Shown: piece by piece, positions 8,127 through 15,590 of the stretch | Numbering within the stretch: position 1 is the first letter of the stretch | How the letters are laid out: the number at the start of each line of letters is the position of its first letter | Assembly: GCA_946497585.1 (NCBI GenBank) | Contig: CAMMLF010000005.1 | Coordinates: 1-23,344, forward strand | Length of the DNA stretch: 23,344 nt | Origin: an uncultured Clostridium sp. | Lineage (GTDB): Bacteria; Bacillota; Clostridia; TANB77; CAG-508 | Reading direction: 5' to 3' | Translations under genes and position numbers: made by a program | Notes under the pieces: model-generated | Database searches by the model: none | Seen by the model: only the letters and a program-made list of their open reading frames with translations | Told to the model about the DNA's origin: nothing

Positions 8127-8155
8127 TTGTAAAAACGTTTTAATTATTATATAAT
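8127..8155 (+). promoter_or_regulatory. Promoter of the first methionyl-tRNA synthetase gene
   Basis: TTGTAA (8127-8132), a 17-nt spacer and a perfect TATAAT (8150-8155) give a predicted start near 8162, 49 nt before the start codon. The synthetase can therefore be transcribed independently of the biosynthetic operon. No terminator-type leader is seen, which argues against T-box control. Confidence 0.65.
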
Positions 8156-8210
8156 AAATACTATTGAATAATTTGAATCAGTTAAAAGAGAAAGTGAGGA
8201 TTTAAAGAAA

Positions 8211-9869
8211 GTGAAAATGACAAAAAAAGGAAGTATTTACAAAAAAAATATATATAATTTAGAAAAAAGAAATATAGTTATTGGAGGAGCTTGGCCATAT
8301 GCAAATAGTTCTTTACATTTAGGACATTTGGCAGCTTTATTACCCGGAGATGTATTAGCAAGATATTATAGAGAAAATGGTGATAATGTTATATATGTTT
8401 CAGGCACAGATTGTCATGGCACGCCAATAACTCAAAGAGCAAAAAAAGAAGGTAGAACTGCTAAAGAAATTGCAGAAGAATACCATAATGAATTTGTTAA
8501 AACTTTTAAAAACATTGGCTTTACATATGATTTATATGGGAAAACAGAAGATGAATGTCATAAAAGAACTGTTCAAAAAATGTTAGAAAGAATGTATAAG
8601 AATGGATATATTTACGAAAAAGCAGATAGACAACCCTTTTGCGACCATTGTAACAGATTCTTGGCTGATAGAGAGCTAACATTAACTTGTCCTTCTTGTG
8701 GGAAGCAATGTAAGGGAGACCAATGTGATTGTGGATATATTCCAACAGAAGAAGACTTGGATGGAGCAACTTGTGTAGAGTGTGGAGAGAAAGTACATTT
8801 AAGAGATAATAAAAATTTATATTTAGCATTGTCAAAATTGCAACCTCAAATAGAAGAATATTTTAATAAAAATTCAAATAATTGGAGGTTAAATTCCAAA
8901 AGGGAAACTGAAAAATATATAAAAGAAGGGTTAAGAGATAGAGCAGTTACCAGAGATCTTGACTGGGGAGTTGATGTGACAATACCTGGATATGAAAATA
9001 AAAAAATGTATGTATGGATTGAAGCAGTGCTAGGATATATAACAATGACACAAAAATATTGTGCAGAAAAAGGATTAGATTGGAAAAAATTTTGGAAAAA
9101 TGATGAAAGTAAAATATATATGATTCATGGCAAAGATAATATAATTTTTCACAGTATTATATTACCTGCATTACTTATAGCTATGGATGATAATTATAAA
9201 CTTCCTGATGTAATGATATCATCAGAGTATTTGAATATAGATTATGAAAAAATTTCAAAATCTAAGGGAAATGGAATAACAATTGATGATATGATAAAAG
9301 ATTATGATGTAGACACGTTGCGATACTTTTTAATTGCAAATGGACCTGAAAAAAGGGACAGTAATTTTTCAATAAATGAGTATGTTACAATTCATAATTC
9401 TGAAATCACTAATAAGTATGGTAATTTAGTGAATAGGACATTAAATTTTAAAGGATTAGATTGTGTTCCAAATGGACAAATGAATCCTGAGATTGAGAAG
9501 AAAATAGATAAAACATATAAAGAAGCAGGAGATGATATAGAAAATGGAGAATTTAAGAAAGCAACATTAGTGATTATGCATTTGGTTGAAGAAGGAAATA
9601 AATATTACGACTCAAGGAAACCCTGGGAGCAAATAAATAATGATGAGGCAGAATTTAATGATACAATTTATACTTGCATAAATTTAATTGCAAACTTATC
9701 AAATTTATATGAACCTTTTATGCCAAACTCATCAAGAAAAATAAGGGAATATTTAGGGCTTGAAAAGGGAATATGGCAAAAGGTTATAATAAACCCTAAT
9801 ACAAAGATTGCTGATGTAAAGCCTTTGTTTGCTAGAATCGTTTCAGATAAATTTCAATATAAATGTTAA
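8211..9869 (+). CDS. Methionyl-tRNA synthetase paralogue 1 (AT-rich copy)
   Basis: A 552-residue class I synthetase. GTG 8211 (SD GTGAGGA, 8194-8200) is taken as the start; ATG 8217 is possible. About 20 extra residues precede the conserved start. Motifs: GGAWPYANSSLHLGH with the HIGH-equivalent at 36-39, SGTDCHGTPI, and KISKS at 347-351. The zinc-knuckle insert has Cys pairs at 144/147, 160/163, 172/174 and 188/191; the third pair is C-x-C, one residue short of the usual C-x-x-C. By eye against E. coli MetRS, Trp253, Ala256, Tyr260 and His301 are kept. However, Pro257 becomes Val (AVLGY), Ile297 becomes Asn (GKDN) and Trp305 becomes Leu, all in the methionine pocket. It attaches Met to tRNA-Met, or could have a specialised role. 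The usual Firmicute housekeeping enzyme has a different N-terminus (TTPIYYP), so this is probably an accessory or resistance-type copy. Confidence 0.88.
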   Translation: MKMTKKGSIYKKNIYNLEKRNIVIGGAWPYANSSLHLGHLAALLPGDVLARYYRENGDNVIYVSGTDCHGTPITQRAKKEGRTAKEIAEEYHNEFVKTFKNIGFTYDLYGKTEDECHKRTVQKMLERMYKNGYIYEKADRQPFCDHCNRFLADRELTLTCPSCGKQCKGDQCDCGYIPTEEDLDGATCVECGEKVHLRDNKNLYLALSKLQPQIEEYFNKNSNNWRLNSKRETEKYIKEGLRDRAVTRDLDWGVDVTIPGYENKKMYVWIEAVLGYITMTQKYCAEKGLDWKKFWKNDESKIYMIHGKDNIIFHSIILPALLIAMDDNYKLPDVMISSEYLNIDYEKISKSKGNGITIDDMIKDYDVDTLRYFLIANGPEKRDSNFSINEYVTIHNSEITNKYGNLVNRTLNFKGLDCVPNGQMNPEIEKKIDKTYKEAGDDIENGEFKKATLVIMHLVEEGNKYYDSRKPWEQINNDEAEFNDTIYTCINLIANLSNLYEPFMPNSSRKIREYLGLEKGIWQKVIINPNTKIADVKPLFARIVSDKFQYKC

Positions 9870-9935
9870 AAAAAGCAAAGATAGGCTAAAAAATGCAAAA
9901 ATCTAGTAAAAATATGAAAGATACATATATAATAC

Positions 9936-9963
9936 TTGAATTATAAGAGTTGTAAAATATAAT
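9936..9963 (+). promoter_or_regulatory. Promoter of a small transcription unit between the MetRS genes
   Basis: TTGAAT (9936-9941), a 16-nt spacer and TATAAT (9958-9963). A second TATAAT overlaps at 9963-9968. A start near 9970 would place the SD GGAGG (9992-9996) and ATG 10008 in a short 5' leader. Confidence 0.5.
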
Positions 9964-10007
9964 ATAATTAAAAGCTAGAAATACTTGTCTTGGAGGTATG
10001 AAACAAA

Positions 10008-10109
10008 ATGTGTCTAATCATATTGATTTTATATCTTGATGAGAGTTTGGTCTACCACATATCTAAAGTCTTCGTTACTATCGACAAGCCGGAAGTATAT
10101 TTACAATGA
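10008..10109 (+). CDS. Possible 33-residue peptide between the convergent MetRS genes
   Basis: ATG 10008 follows SD TTGGAGG with 11 nt between GGAGG (9992-9996) and the ATG. The ORF runs 33 codons to TGA 10107-10109, just before the 10110-10147 hairpin. The peptide begins with a hydrophobic stretch (MCLIILILYLDE) and ends KPEVYLQ. Codons such as GTC, TTC, GAC and CCG resemble the less AT-rich MetRS gene beside it more than the local background. An earlier ATG (9998) lies too close to the SD and gives only 13 codons. The opposite strand is also open here for 23 codons, so the piece could be a gene fragment on either strand. No family recognised. Confidence 0.35.
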   Translation: MCLIILILYLDESLVYHISKVFVTIDKPEVYLQ

Positions 10110-10147
10110 AAAATGGGAGAATAAACATGTGTTTTTTCTCCCATTTT
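10110..10147 (-). terminator. Terminator of the minus-strand MetRS gene (possibly bidirectional)
   Basis: A perfect 12-bp stem (10110-10121 with 10136-10147; core AATGGGAGA/TCTCCCATT) with a 14-nt loop lies 10 nt after the minus-strand MetRS stop. On the minus strand the 3' arm ends in a T-run; on the plus strand the T-run lies inside the stem. It probably also stops plus-strand transcription from the small unit. Confidence 0.7.
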
Positions 10148-10157
10148 CCCAGTTCTC

Positions 10158-11759
10158 TTAACCAATCTTTGAAAAGAGAATTGATACATCCTTCAAAGTG
10201 GTCTCAGGATTAATTGAAATATATCCCCAGTGAGGATTAGAAATTCCAAAGAACTTGTAAACCTCATTAGACGAACTAGGGATAAAGGGTTCATACAAGT
10301 TGGCGATATTTACAATCAAAGCGATGCAAGTTGCAGTGGTATTATTAAAAGCCTCAACATCCTGCTTTATTTGAATCCACGGTTGCTTTTCATCGTAGTA
10401 CTTGTTAGAAAATCTTACAATTTGCTGAATCTCTTGAATGGCGCTCTTAAGTTCAGCTTTTTCAATAAGAGAAGAAACCTTTTTATAAGTTTCCTCAATT
10501 AAAGAAATTACGACGGGGTCAATAGTACCTTGAGGAATAATGCCATTGAATTTTTTTACAATGAACGCAAGATTACGATTGACGAAGTTCCCGTATTCTC
10601 CAGCCAAACATTTGTTATGGAGCTGTTCAAGAATATCTGTCGTGAAGTTTGTATCTTTGAGTTCAGGAGCCTGATAAGTCAGACAATAGCGAATACTGTC
10701 AGAAGAATATTCTTTTAACAAATCTTTGACAGCAATTCCATTTCCCTTACTCTTAGAAATTTTTTCGTTGGCAATGTTAAGAAATTGACTTGAAACAATG
10801 TGATTAGGCAATTGATAATTTTCGTCTAAGGCAAGAAGTAACGCAGGGAAGATAATGGTATGGAAAGGAATATTATCTTTTCCGTGAACATAGTAAGAAT
10901 CCAAGTCGGGAGAATCTTTATAAAAATCTTCCCAATTCAAGCCATGTTCAATGCAAAATTTCTTTCCAGCAGAGATATAACCCAAAACAGCATCAATCCA
11001 AACATACACTTTTTTCGTTTCAAATCCTTTAATTGGAATGTCAATTCCCCAATTCAGTTCTCGAGTTATTGCTCGATCTACCAAACCTTCATTGGCAAGA
11101 TATTTTTTTGATTCATTAATTGCACTCAAACGCCAAAGATGTTCATGGGATTGGACATACTCCGCAATTTGATTCTGATATTTGGACAATTTCCAAAACA
11201 GATGTACATTGGTCTTTTTAGACACCGGAGAACCACAATACTTGCATTTTTTATCAATAAGTTCATCTGCGTCAAAAGTTGCAAGACAATCATCACATTG
11301 ATCGCCTTTAGCATGACCTCCACAAATAGGACAAGTTCCTTCAATCTCTCTGTCAGACAAAAATTGCTGACAATGTTCACAGTAGTCCTGCAACTCACTT
11401 TTTTCATAGAATTCGCCTTTAGCATTTAGCTTAGAAATTGTATCTTGGACGAATTTTTCATGAAAAGCATTATGAGTCAAAGTATATGAATCATACGAGA
11501 AATTCAGAGCCTTAAAACACTCCGAAAACTCTTTATGATAAGACAAAGCAATTTCTTCAGGAGAAATTCCTTGCTCTTTGGCTCGAAGAGTAATAGGAGT
11601 TCCATGACAATCTGTGCCGGAAACATAGAGAACTGAAGCCCCAGTCTTGCGGTAATATCTCGCAATAATATCACCAGGTAAAAGTGCCGCAATATGACCT
11701 AAATGCAAAGAATTGTTTGCATAAGGCCATGCACCTCCAATAAAAATCTTTTTACTCAT
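10158..11759 (-). CDS. Methionyl-tRNA synthetase paralogue 2 (less AT-rich, probably acquired)
   Basis: A 533-residue synthetase on the minus strand. ATG at 11759-11757 follows SD GGAGGT about 10 nt upstream. It has GGAWPYANNSLHLGH with HLGH at 19-22, SGTDCHGTPI and KISKS at 333-337. The zinc insert has four intact C-x2-C knuckles: 127/130, 143/146, 155/158 and 172/175. It is roughly half identical to the neighbouring copy by eye. It shares that copy's pocket changes relative to E. coli MetRS: AVLGY for APIGY, GKDN for GKDI, and Phe in place of Trp305. Hand counts on sampled lines give about 33-43% GC, against about 22-42% in the other copy, and codon choice is visibly different. That suggests separate acquisition and not a recent tandem duplication. 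It has its own strong promoter and leader. Second MetRS genes of this kind are known to give resistance to MetRS inhibitors in some Firmicutes, for example Streptococcus pneumoniae. Confidence 0.88.
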   Translation of the reverse strand: MSKKIFIGGAWPYANNSLHLGHIAALLPGDIIARYYRKTGASVLYVSGTDCHGTPITLRAKEQGISPEEIALSYHKEFSECFKALNFSYDSYTLTHNAFHEKFVQDTISKLNAKGEFYEKSELQDYCEHCQQFLSDREIEGTCPICGGHAKGDQCDDCLATFDADELIDKKCKYCGSPVSKKTNVHLFWKLSKYQNQIAEYVQSHEHLWRLSAINESKKYLANEGLVDRAITRELNWGIDIPIKGFETKKVYVWIDAVLGYISAGKKFCIEHGLNWEDFYKDSPDLDSYYVHGKDNIPFHTIIFPALLLALDENYQLPNHIVSSQFLNIANEKISKSKGNGIAVKDLLKEYSSDSIRYCLTYQAPELKDTNFTTDILEQLHNKCLAGEYGNFVNRNLAFIVKKFNGIIPQGTIDPVVISLIEETYKKVSSLIEKAELKSAIQEIQQIVRFSNKYYDEKQPWIQIKQDVEAFNNTTATCIALIVNIANLYEPFIPSSSNEVYKFFGISNPHWGYISINPETTLKDVSILFSKIG

Positions 11760-11861
11760 GATGTTATAATACCTCCATTTGTTAATAATTTATTGGACTA
11801 AACAGTTTAAACCTCCTTTTCAATTTTCAAAGAACATTTCAAAAAATCCATAAATGGATAT
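11760..11861 (-). promoter_or_regulatory. Structured leader of MetRS paralogue 2 with boxA-like motif
   Basis: The roughly 100-nt leader starts with a short hairpin (11846-11859, ATCCATAAATGGAT, followed on the minus strand by six T). Next comes a GTTCTTTGAAAATTG string (11823-11837), which resembles the boxA antitermination element of Firmicute rRNA leaders. An extra GGAGGT (11811-11816) lies well upstream of the gene's own SD (11770-11775). The minus-strand string also spells a five-codon ORF (MFFEN, 11820-11837). I see no T-box core. Regulation is suggested but not shown. Confidence 0.4.
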
Positions 11862-11866
11862 ATTAT

Positions 11867-11895
11867 ATTATAACATAAAATTTTTTAATAGTCAA
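11867..11895 (-). promoter_or_regulatory. Strong promoter of MetRS paralogue 2
   Basis: On the minus strand, TTGACT (11895-11890), a 17-nt spacer and TATAAT (11872-11867). This is the closest match to the sigma-A consensus in the window. Transcription would begin near 11860, at the leader hairpin. Confidence 0.75.
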
Positions 11896-12138
11896 CATTA
11901 TGTAAAATTCAATACTTTAGAAAAAATCATTAGCAAAATAAGTAGAGTTATATAATAAGTTTTCTCACATACATAATATTAATAATAAAATTAACAATAT
12001 TAAACAATAAAAATGAATTTTTTCATACCGTTGTCTTTTTCAAATGTTTAGCAAAAATTGTTAAATTCATAATTTTTATGGTAAAAATACTATTAAAATT
12101 ACAAAAAATATGTTAGTATGTAAATGGAGTGACTTAAT

Positions 12139-13779
12139 ATGATAGTATTAGATGTAAATAAATTAGGAATAAATTTTGGTTATGGTCAATTATTTGAAAA
12201 TGTATCATTTTCATTAAATGAAGGTGAATCAATTTCTATAGTTGGTCCTAATGGCTGTGGCAAATCAACTTTGCTTAAGATTATAGTAGGCTTAGAAAAG
12301 CCAGATACTGGACAAGTTAGTATAAAAAAAGATGCAAAAGTCGCATACTTAGATCAAACTGGTTCAAGTATTGTAGATAATAGAATTGTATACGAAATAT
12401 TAAAAGATGCTTTTGCTGATTTGAAAGATATGGAAAAGAAATTAAATGAGTTACAAAAAAAGATGGAATCAGAAATCCAAGGCAAAGAATATGACTCATT
12501 ATTAAAAAAGTACTGTAATTTATTAGAAAGATTTTCTGTGGCTGGCGGTTACGATATGGATTTAAATATCAATACAGTTGTAGAAGGTTTAAATATAGAT
12601 AGTTCAATATTAAATCAAAGTTACAATGATTTGAGCGGAGGAGAAAAAACTTTAGTACAATTAGCTAAAGCACTAATTATAAAACCTGATTTGCTTTTAT
12701 TAGATGAACCGACAAACCATCTAGACATAGAAAGAATAGAATGGCTAGAAAAATATATAAAATCTTTTAAAGGCTCATCAGTAATAGTCTCTCATGATAG
12801 ATATTTTCTAGATAAAATGTCAAATAAAATTCTAGATTTAGATAATGGAATTGGAAAGGTATATAATTCTAATTATTCAGGATATTTAGAAGAAAAACAA
12901 AGAGATTTTGAAAAACAAGTTGCAAGTTATAAAGACCAACAAGAATTAATAAAGAAGCTAGAAGCGCAAAAGAAATATTTTGCTGAAAGAGGAATGGCAA
13001 CAAATAGTTCAACTCTTTGTGATAGAGCTCATGTATTGCAAACAAAAATAGATAAATTAAAAGAGATGGCAATTTCTAAACCTAAAATACCTAAGAAATT
13101 AAATGTTGAATTTGCAGAGGAAAGAAAAACTAGTAAAAAAATTATTAGTATTGAAAATTTAGATGTTACAATTCCAGGCGGAAGAAAAATATTGGATAAT
13201 ATAAATTTGAATATTTTTGCAGGAGAAAGAGTTGCATTAATTGGAGCTAATGGAAGTGGAAAATCTACATTAGTAAAATCAATATTAGGAGAGCAAAATT
13301 TACCTGTTGATGGGAAAATAGAAATAGGACCAAGTGTTAAAATAGGGTATTTGCCTCAAATAATAACATTTCCAAAGCCAAATCAAAACTTGCTAGAGTA
13401 TTTTTGTAATTCTGCTGAATTAAATGAACAAAAAGCAAGACAAGTGTTGGCAGGTTTTCAATTTTATCAAGAAGACGTTACTAAAAAAGTAGTAAATTTA
13501 TCAGGTGGAGAAAAAATGAGGGTAAAGCTTGCAGAACTTTTACAAAAGAAAATTAACACATTAATATTTGATGAACCTACAAATCATATAGACATACCCA
13601 CTAAAGAAGTGTTAGAAGATGCACTTGAAGATTTTGATGGAACTTTAATATTTATTAGTCATGACAGATATTTCATAAATAAATTTGCAAATAAAATTAT
13701 AGAACTTAAAAATGGTAATATAAAATCATATTTAGGTAATTATGATGATTATAAAGAAAAAATTATGGGAATTAAATGA
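12139..13779 (+). CDS. ABC-F family ATPase (ribosome-associated)
   Basis: A 546-residue protein with two ABC domains and no membrane segment; SD TGGAG lies before ATG 12139. Domain 1: Walker A GPNGCGKST at 36-44, signature LSGGEKT at 165-171, Walker B LLLLDEPTNHLD at 185-196. Domain 2: Walker A GANGSGKST at 369-377, signature LSGGEKM at 454-460, Walker B TLIFDEPTNHID at 474-485. A charged linker of about 80-100 residues (about 240-335) carries the region that in ABC-F proteins reaches into the ribosomal E/P-site. The family includes translation factors (Uup, YdiF, EttA) and antibiotic-resistance factors that expel ribosome-targeting drugs; the linker must be compared to decide. It heads a run with two ITPase-like genes and a Nudix gene; the gap to the next gene is 26 nt. 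Confidence 0.88.
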   Translation: MIVLDVNKLGINFGYGQLFENVSFSLNEGESISIVGPNGCGKSTLLKIIVGLEKPDTGQVSIKKDAKVAYLDQTGSSIVDNRIVYEILKDAFADLKDMEKKLNELQKKMESEIQGKEYDSLLKKYCNLLERFSVAGGYDMDLNINTVVEGLNIDSSILNQSYNDLSGGEKTLVQLAKALIIKPDLLLLDEPTNHLDIERIEWLEKYIKSFKGSSVIVSHDRYFLDKMSNKILDLDNGIGKVYNSNYSGYLEEKQRDFEKQVASYKDQQELIKKLEAQKKYFAERGMATNSSTLCDRAHVLQTKIDKLKEMAISKPKIPKKLNVEFAEERKTSKKIISIENLDVTIPGGRKILDNINLNIFAGERVALIGANGSGKSTLVKSILGEQNLPVDGKIEIGPSVKIGYLPQIITFPKPNQNLLEYFCNSAELNEQKARQVLAGFQFYQEDVTKKVVNLSGGEKMRVKLAELLQKKINTLIFDEPTNHIDIPTKEVLEDALEDFDGTLIFISHDRYFINKFANKIIELKNGNIKSYLGNYDDYKEKIMGIK

Positions 13780-13805
13780 AAGATTGAAAAGGAGTTATAA
13801 ATAAA

Positions 13806-14378
13806 ATGGAAAAATTAATTTATTTAACTACTAACCCTAATAAAGTAAATGAGGCGAATGAATTCTTTGAAAAAAAGTATGGATTTAACATAGAGATAGT
13901 AAATCCTGATTTTGAGATAATAGAAATTCAAGCAGAGACTTGTAGTAAAGTTGCAGCTTTTAGTGCTGAATATGCAGCAAACAAATTAAATAAACCTGTA
14001 TTAAAATCCGATAGTGGGTTATACATAGACGCACTAGGAGGCTTACCGGGACCATACAATCATTATTTTGATAAACAAATTGGAATAGATAAATTTTTAG
14101 AGCTTTTTAAAAACGAAAAAAATAGAAAAGCAAGATTAGAACATTGCTTTGCATTTTGTGAACCGGGTAAAAAAGCCGTAGTATTTTCTGGTGGTGGAAC
14201 AGGAACAATTGCATATGAAGCAAGAGGCAATTTAGGTCGTTGGCATGATAAGTTTTATATACCTGATGGAGAAACAAAGACGTTAAGTGAATTAAGAGAA
14301 ATAGACTATGAAAAAGAAGCTTCGTATTGGGGAGATGCAAAAGACCAATTTGCTAGGTGGTATAAAGATATTTTTTAG
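13806..14378 (+). CDS. ITPase/RdgB (HAM1)-like NTP pyrophosphatase, copy A
   Basis: A 190-residue protein with SD AAGGAG before ATG 13806. It has the family start LTTNPNKVNEA and the central substrate-binding motif SDSGLYIDALGGLPGPYN. Ham1/RdgB enzymes hydrolyse (d)ITP and XTP to monophosphates, keeping deaminated purines out of nucleic acids. The C-terminal third (GRWHDKFYIPDGETKTLSEL) resembles the usual 'FGYDPIF.P...TFAEL' region but is divergent, without the usual FGYDP. A Trp-rich tail (WGDAKDQFARWYKDIF) is unfamiliar to me. It may act on a non-standard nucleotide. It is followed within 9 nt by a second family member. Confidence 0.8.
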   Translation: MEKLIYLTTNPNKVNEANEFFEKKYGFNIEIVNPDFEIIEIQAETCSKVAAFSAEYAANKLNKPVLKSDSGLYIDALGGLPGPYNHYFDKQIGIDKFLELFKNEKNRKARLEHCFAFCEPGKKAVVFSGGGTGTIAYEARGNLGRWHDKFYIPDGETKTLSELREIDYEKEASYWGDAKDQFARWYKDIF

Positions 14379-14387
14379 GAGGTTAAT

Positions 14388-14978
14388 ATGAAAGAACTAC
14401 TATATGCAACTGGAAACAAGTATAAAATTGAGTCAATGAAAGAACGATTAAAAGGGTTAGATATCAAAATAATTTCACCAAAAGAGTTAAATATTAATAT
14501 TAAAGTAAACGAAAGTGGAAAAACGGTTACAGAAAATGCTATGATAAAGGCGAAAGCCTATTATGAAGTCGCACATATACCAACTATAGCAGGAGATACA
14601 GCATTATATATTAAAGAATTTGAAAAACAGCCGGGTTTATATGTTCACAGAATAAATGGAAAGGAATTAACTATTGAAGAGACACTAAAATATTATGTAG
14701 AAGCATTAAAGAAAGTAGGAGGAAAGAGCGAAGCTTATTATTACACAGGACTAGTAATTATTAAAGACGGAAAAGAATATGCAAAAGAAATTAAAGAAGA
14801 CACATTTGTTTTAACTTCAAATGTAAGTGATAAACCTTCAAAATATGATGGATTGTCTAGAATTCAAATAGATCCAAAGTTAAATAAATATATTTGTGAG
14901 TTAACAGAGGAAGATATAAAGAGAAGGAATTATACTTTTGATGCAGAATGTGTTGATTTTATAAAATCGATTATATAA
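14388..14978 (+). CDS. ITPase/RdgB (HAM1)-like NTP pyrophosphatase, copy B
   Basis: A 196-residue protein with SD TAGGAGG and ATG 14388, 9 nt after copy A. It starts LLYATGNKYKIESM, the family's (T/S)xNxxK nucleotide-binding element. It carries AGDTALYIKEFEKQPGLYVHR, in the place of the SD(S/T)GL.V..L.G.PG.(Y/F)S motif. Copy A and copy B are clearly different from each other, so this is not a recent duplication. The more standard housekeeping RdgB is not obviously either one. Its role as a sanitising phosphatase is inferred from the family; its substrate is unknown. Confidence 0.72.
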   Translation: MKELLYATGNKYKIESMKERLKGLDIKIISPKELNINIKVNESGKTVTENAMIKAKAYYEVAHIPTIAGDTALYIKEFEKQPGLYVHRINGKELTIEETLKYYVEALKKVGGKSEAYYYTGLVIIKDGKEYAKEIKEDTFVLTSNVSDKPSKYDGLSRIQIDPKLNKYICELTEEDIKRRNYTFDAECVDFIKSII

Positions 14979-15029
14979 ACAAAAAAGGACTAAAATGAAA
15001 TATTTTAAAAAGTTAGAGGTGAAAATTTT

Positions 15030-15476
15030 ATGAGAGCACCATTTCAAACTTTAATAATTTTATATAGAATAGATAAAAAAGAAATTTTATATGGAATCTT
15101 TTTAAGAAAAAAAGAGAAGATATGGCAATTTGTTTCAGGTGGAGGAGAAGACAACGAAAATATATATCAAACAGCAATAAGGGAATTAAAAGAAGAGACT
15201 GGAATACATATCAAAAAGGATGAACTTATGAAACTAGATTCACAAACAACTATACCAGTTGCAAATGTTACAGGAGAATTTACATGGGGAGAAGATATTT
15301 TCGTTGTTCCTGAGTACAGTTTTGCTGTAAATATAGGTAATAGGCAAATAAAACTGTCTAATGAGCATGAAACTATGCAGTGGTGTAATTACGAAGAATC
15401 AATGTCAAAATTAGAATATGATAGTAATAAAACTGCACTATGGGAATTAAATGAAAGATTAAAGAAAATTATATAA
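15030..15476 (+). CDS. Nudix hydrolase (NudB/dATP pyrophosphohydrolase-like)
   Basis: A 148-residue single-domain protein; SD TAGAGGTG lies before ATG 15030. The Nudix box is perfect: G-x5-E-x7-REL-x-EE-x-G-I, within GGGEDNENIYQTAIRELKEETGI. The opening MRAPFQTLIILYR is typical of the NudB-like group that hydrolyses dihydroneopterin triphosphate or dNTPs, so a role in folate synthesis or nucleotide sanitation is plausible. It follows the two ITPase-like genes after a 51-nt gap, and argS begins from its own promoter after it. Confidence 0.8.
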   Translation: MRAPFQTLIILYRIDKKEILYGIFLRKKEKIWQFVSGGGEDNENIYQTAIRELKEETGIHIKKDELMKLDSQTTIPVANVTGEFTWGEDIFVVPEYSFAVNIGNRQIKLSNEHETMQWCNYEESMSKLEYDSNKTALWELNERLKKII

Positions 15477-15522
15477 ATATAAAAGATTTTATATAATGAT
15501 AAAATAAGAAATCACATAAATA

Positions 15523-15551
15523 TTTACAACTTCCACAAATTTGTGTATAAT
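15523..15551 (+). promoter_or_regulatory. Promoter of argS
   Basis: TTTACA (15523-15528), a 17-nt spacer and TATAAT (15546-15551) predict a start near 15558, 33 nt before the argS start codon. It overlaps the GTG at 15543, which rules that GTG out as the true argS start. Confidence 0.7.
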
Positions 15552-15590
15552 ATAAAAGGTTATAAAAAACGTATAGAAATGAGGGTTAAC

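Noticed and set aside
10230..11429. Plus-strand ORFs of 62-96 codons across the minus-strand MetRS 2 gene
   Set aside because: They are shadows of a well-conserved synthetase and show no family motifs or SD sites.
15543..15590. Upstream GTG (15543) as the argS start
   Set aside because: It overlaps the -10 element of a good promoter and lacks an SD; ATG 15591 has SD GAGGG and fits the family N-terminus.
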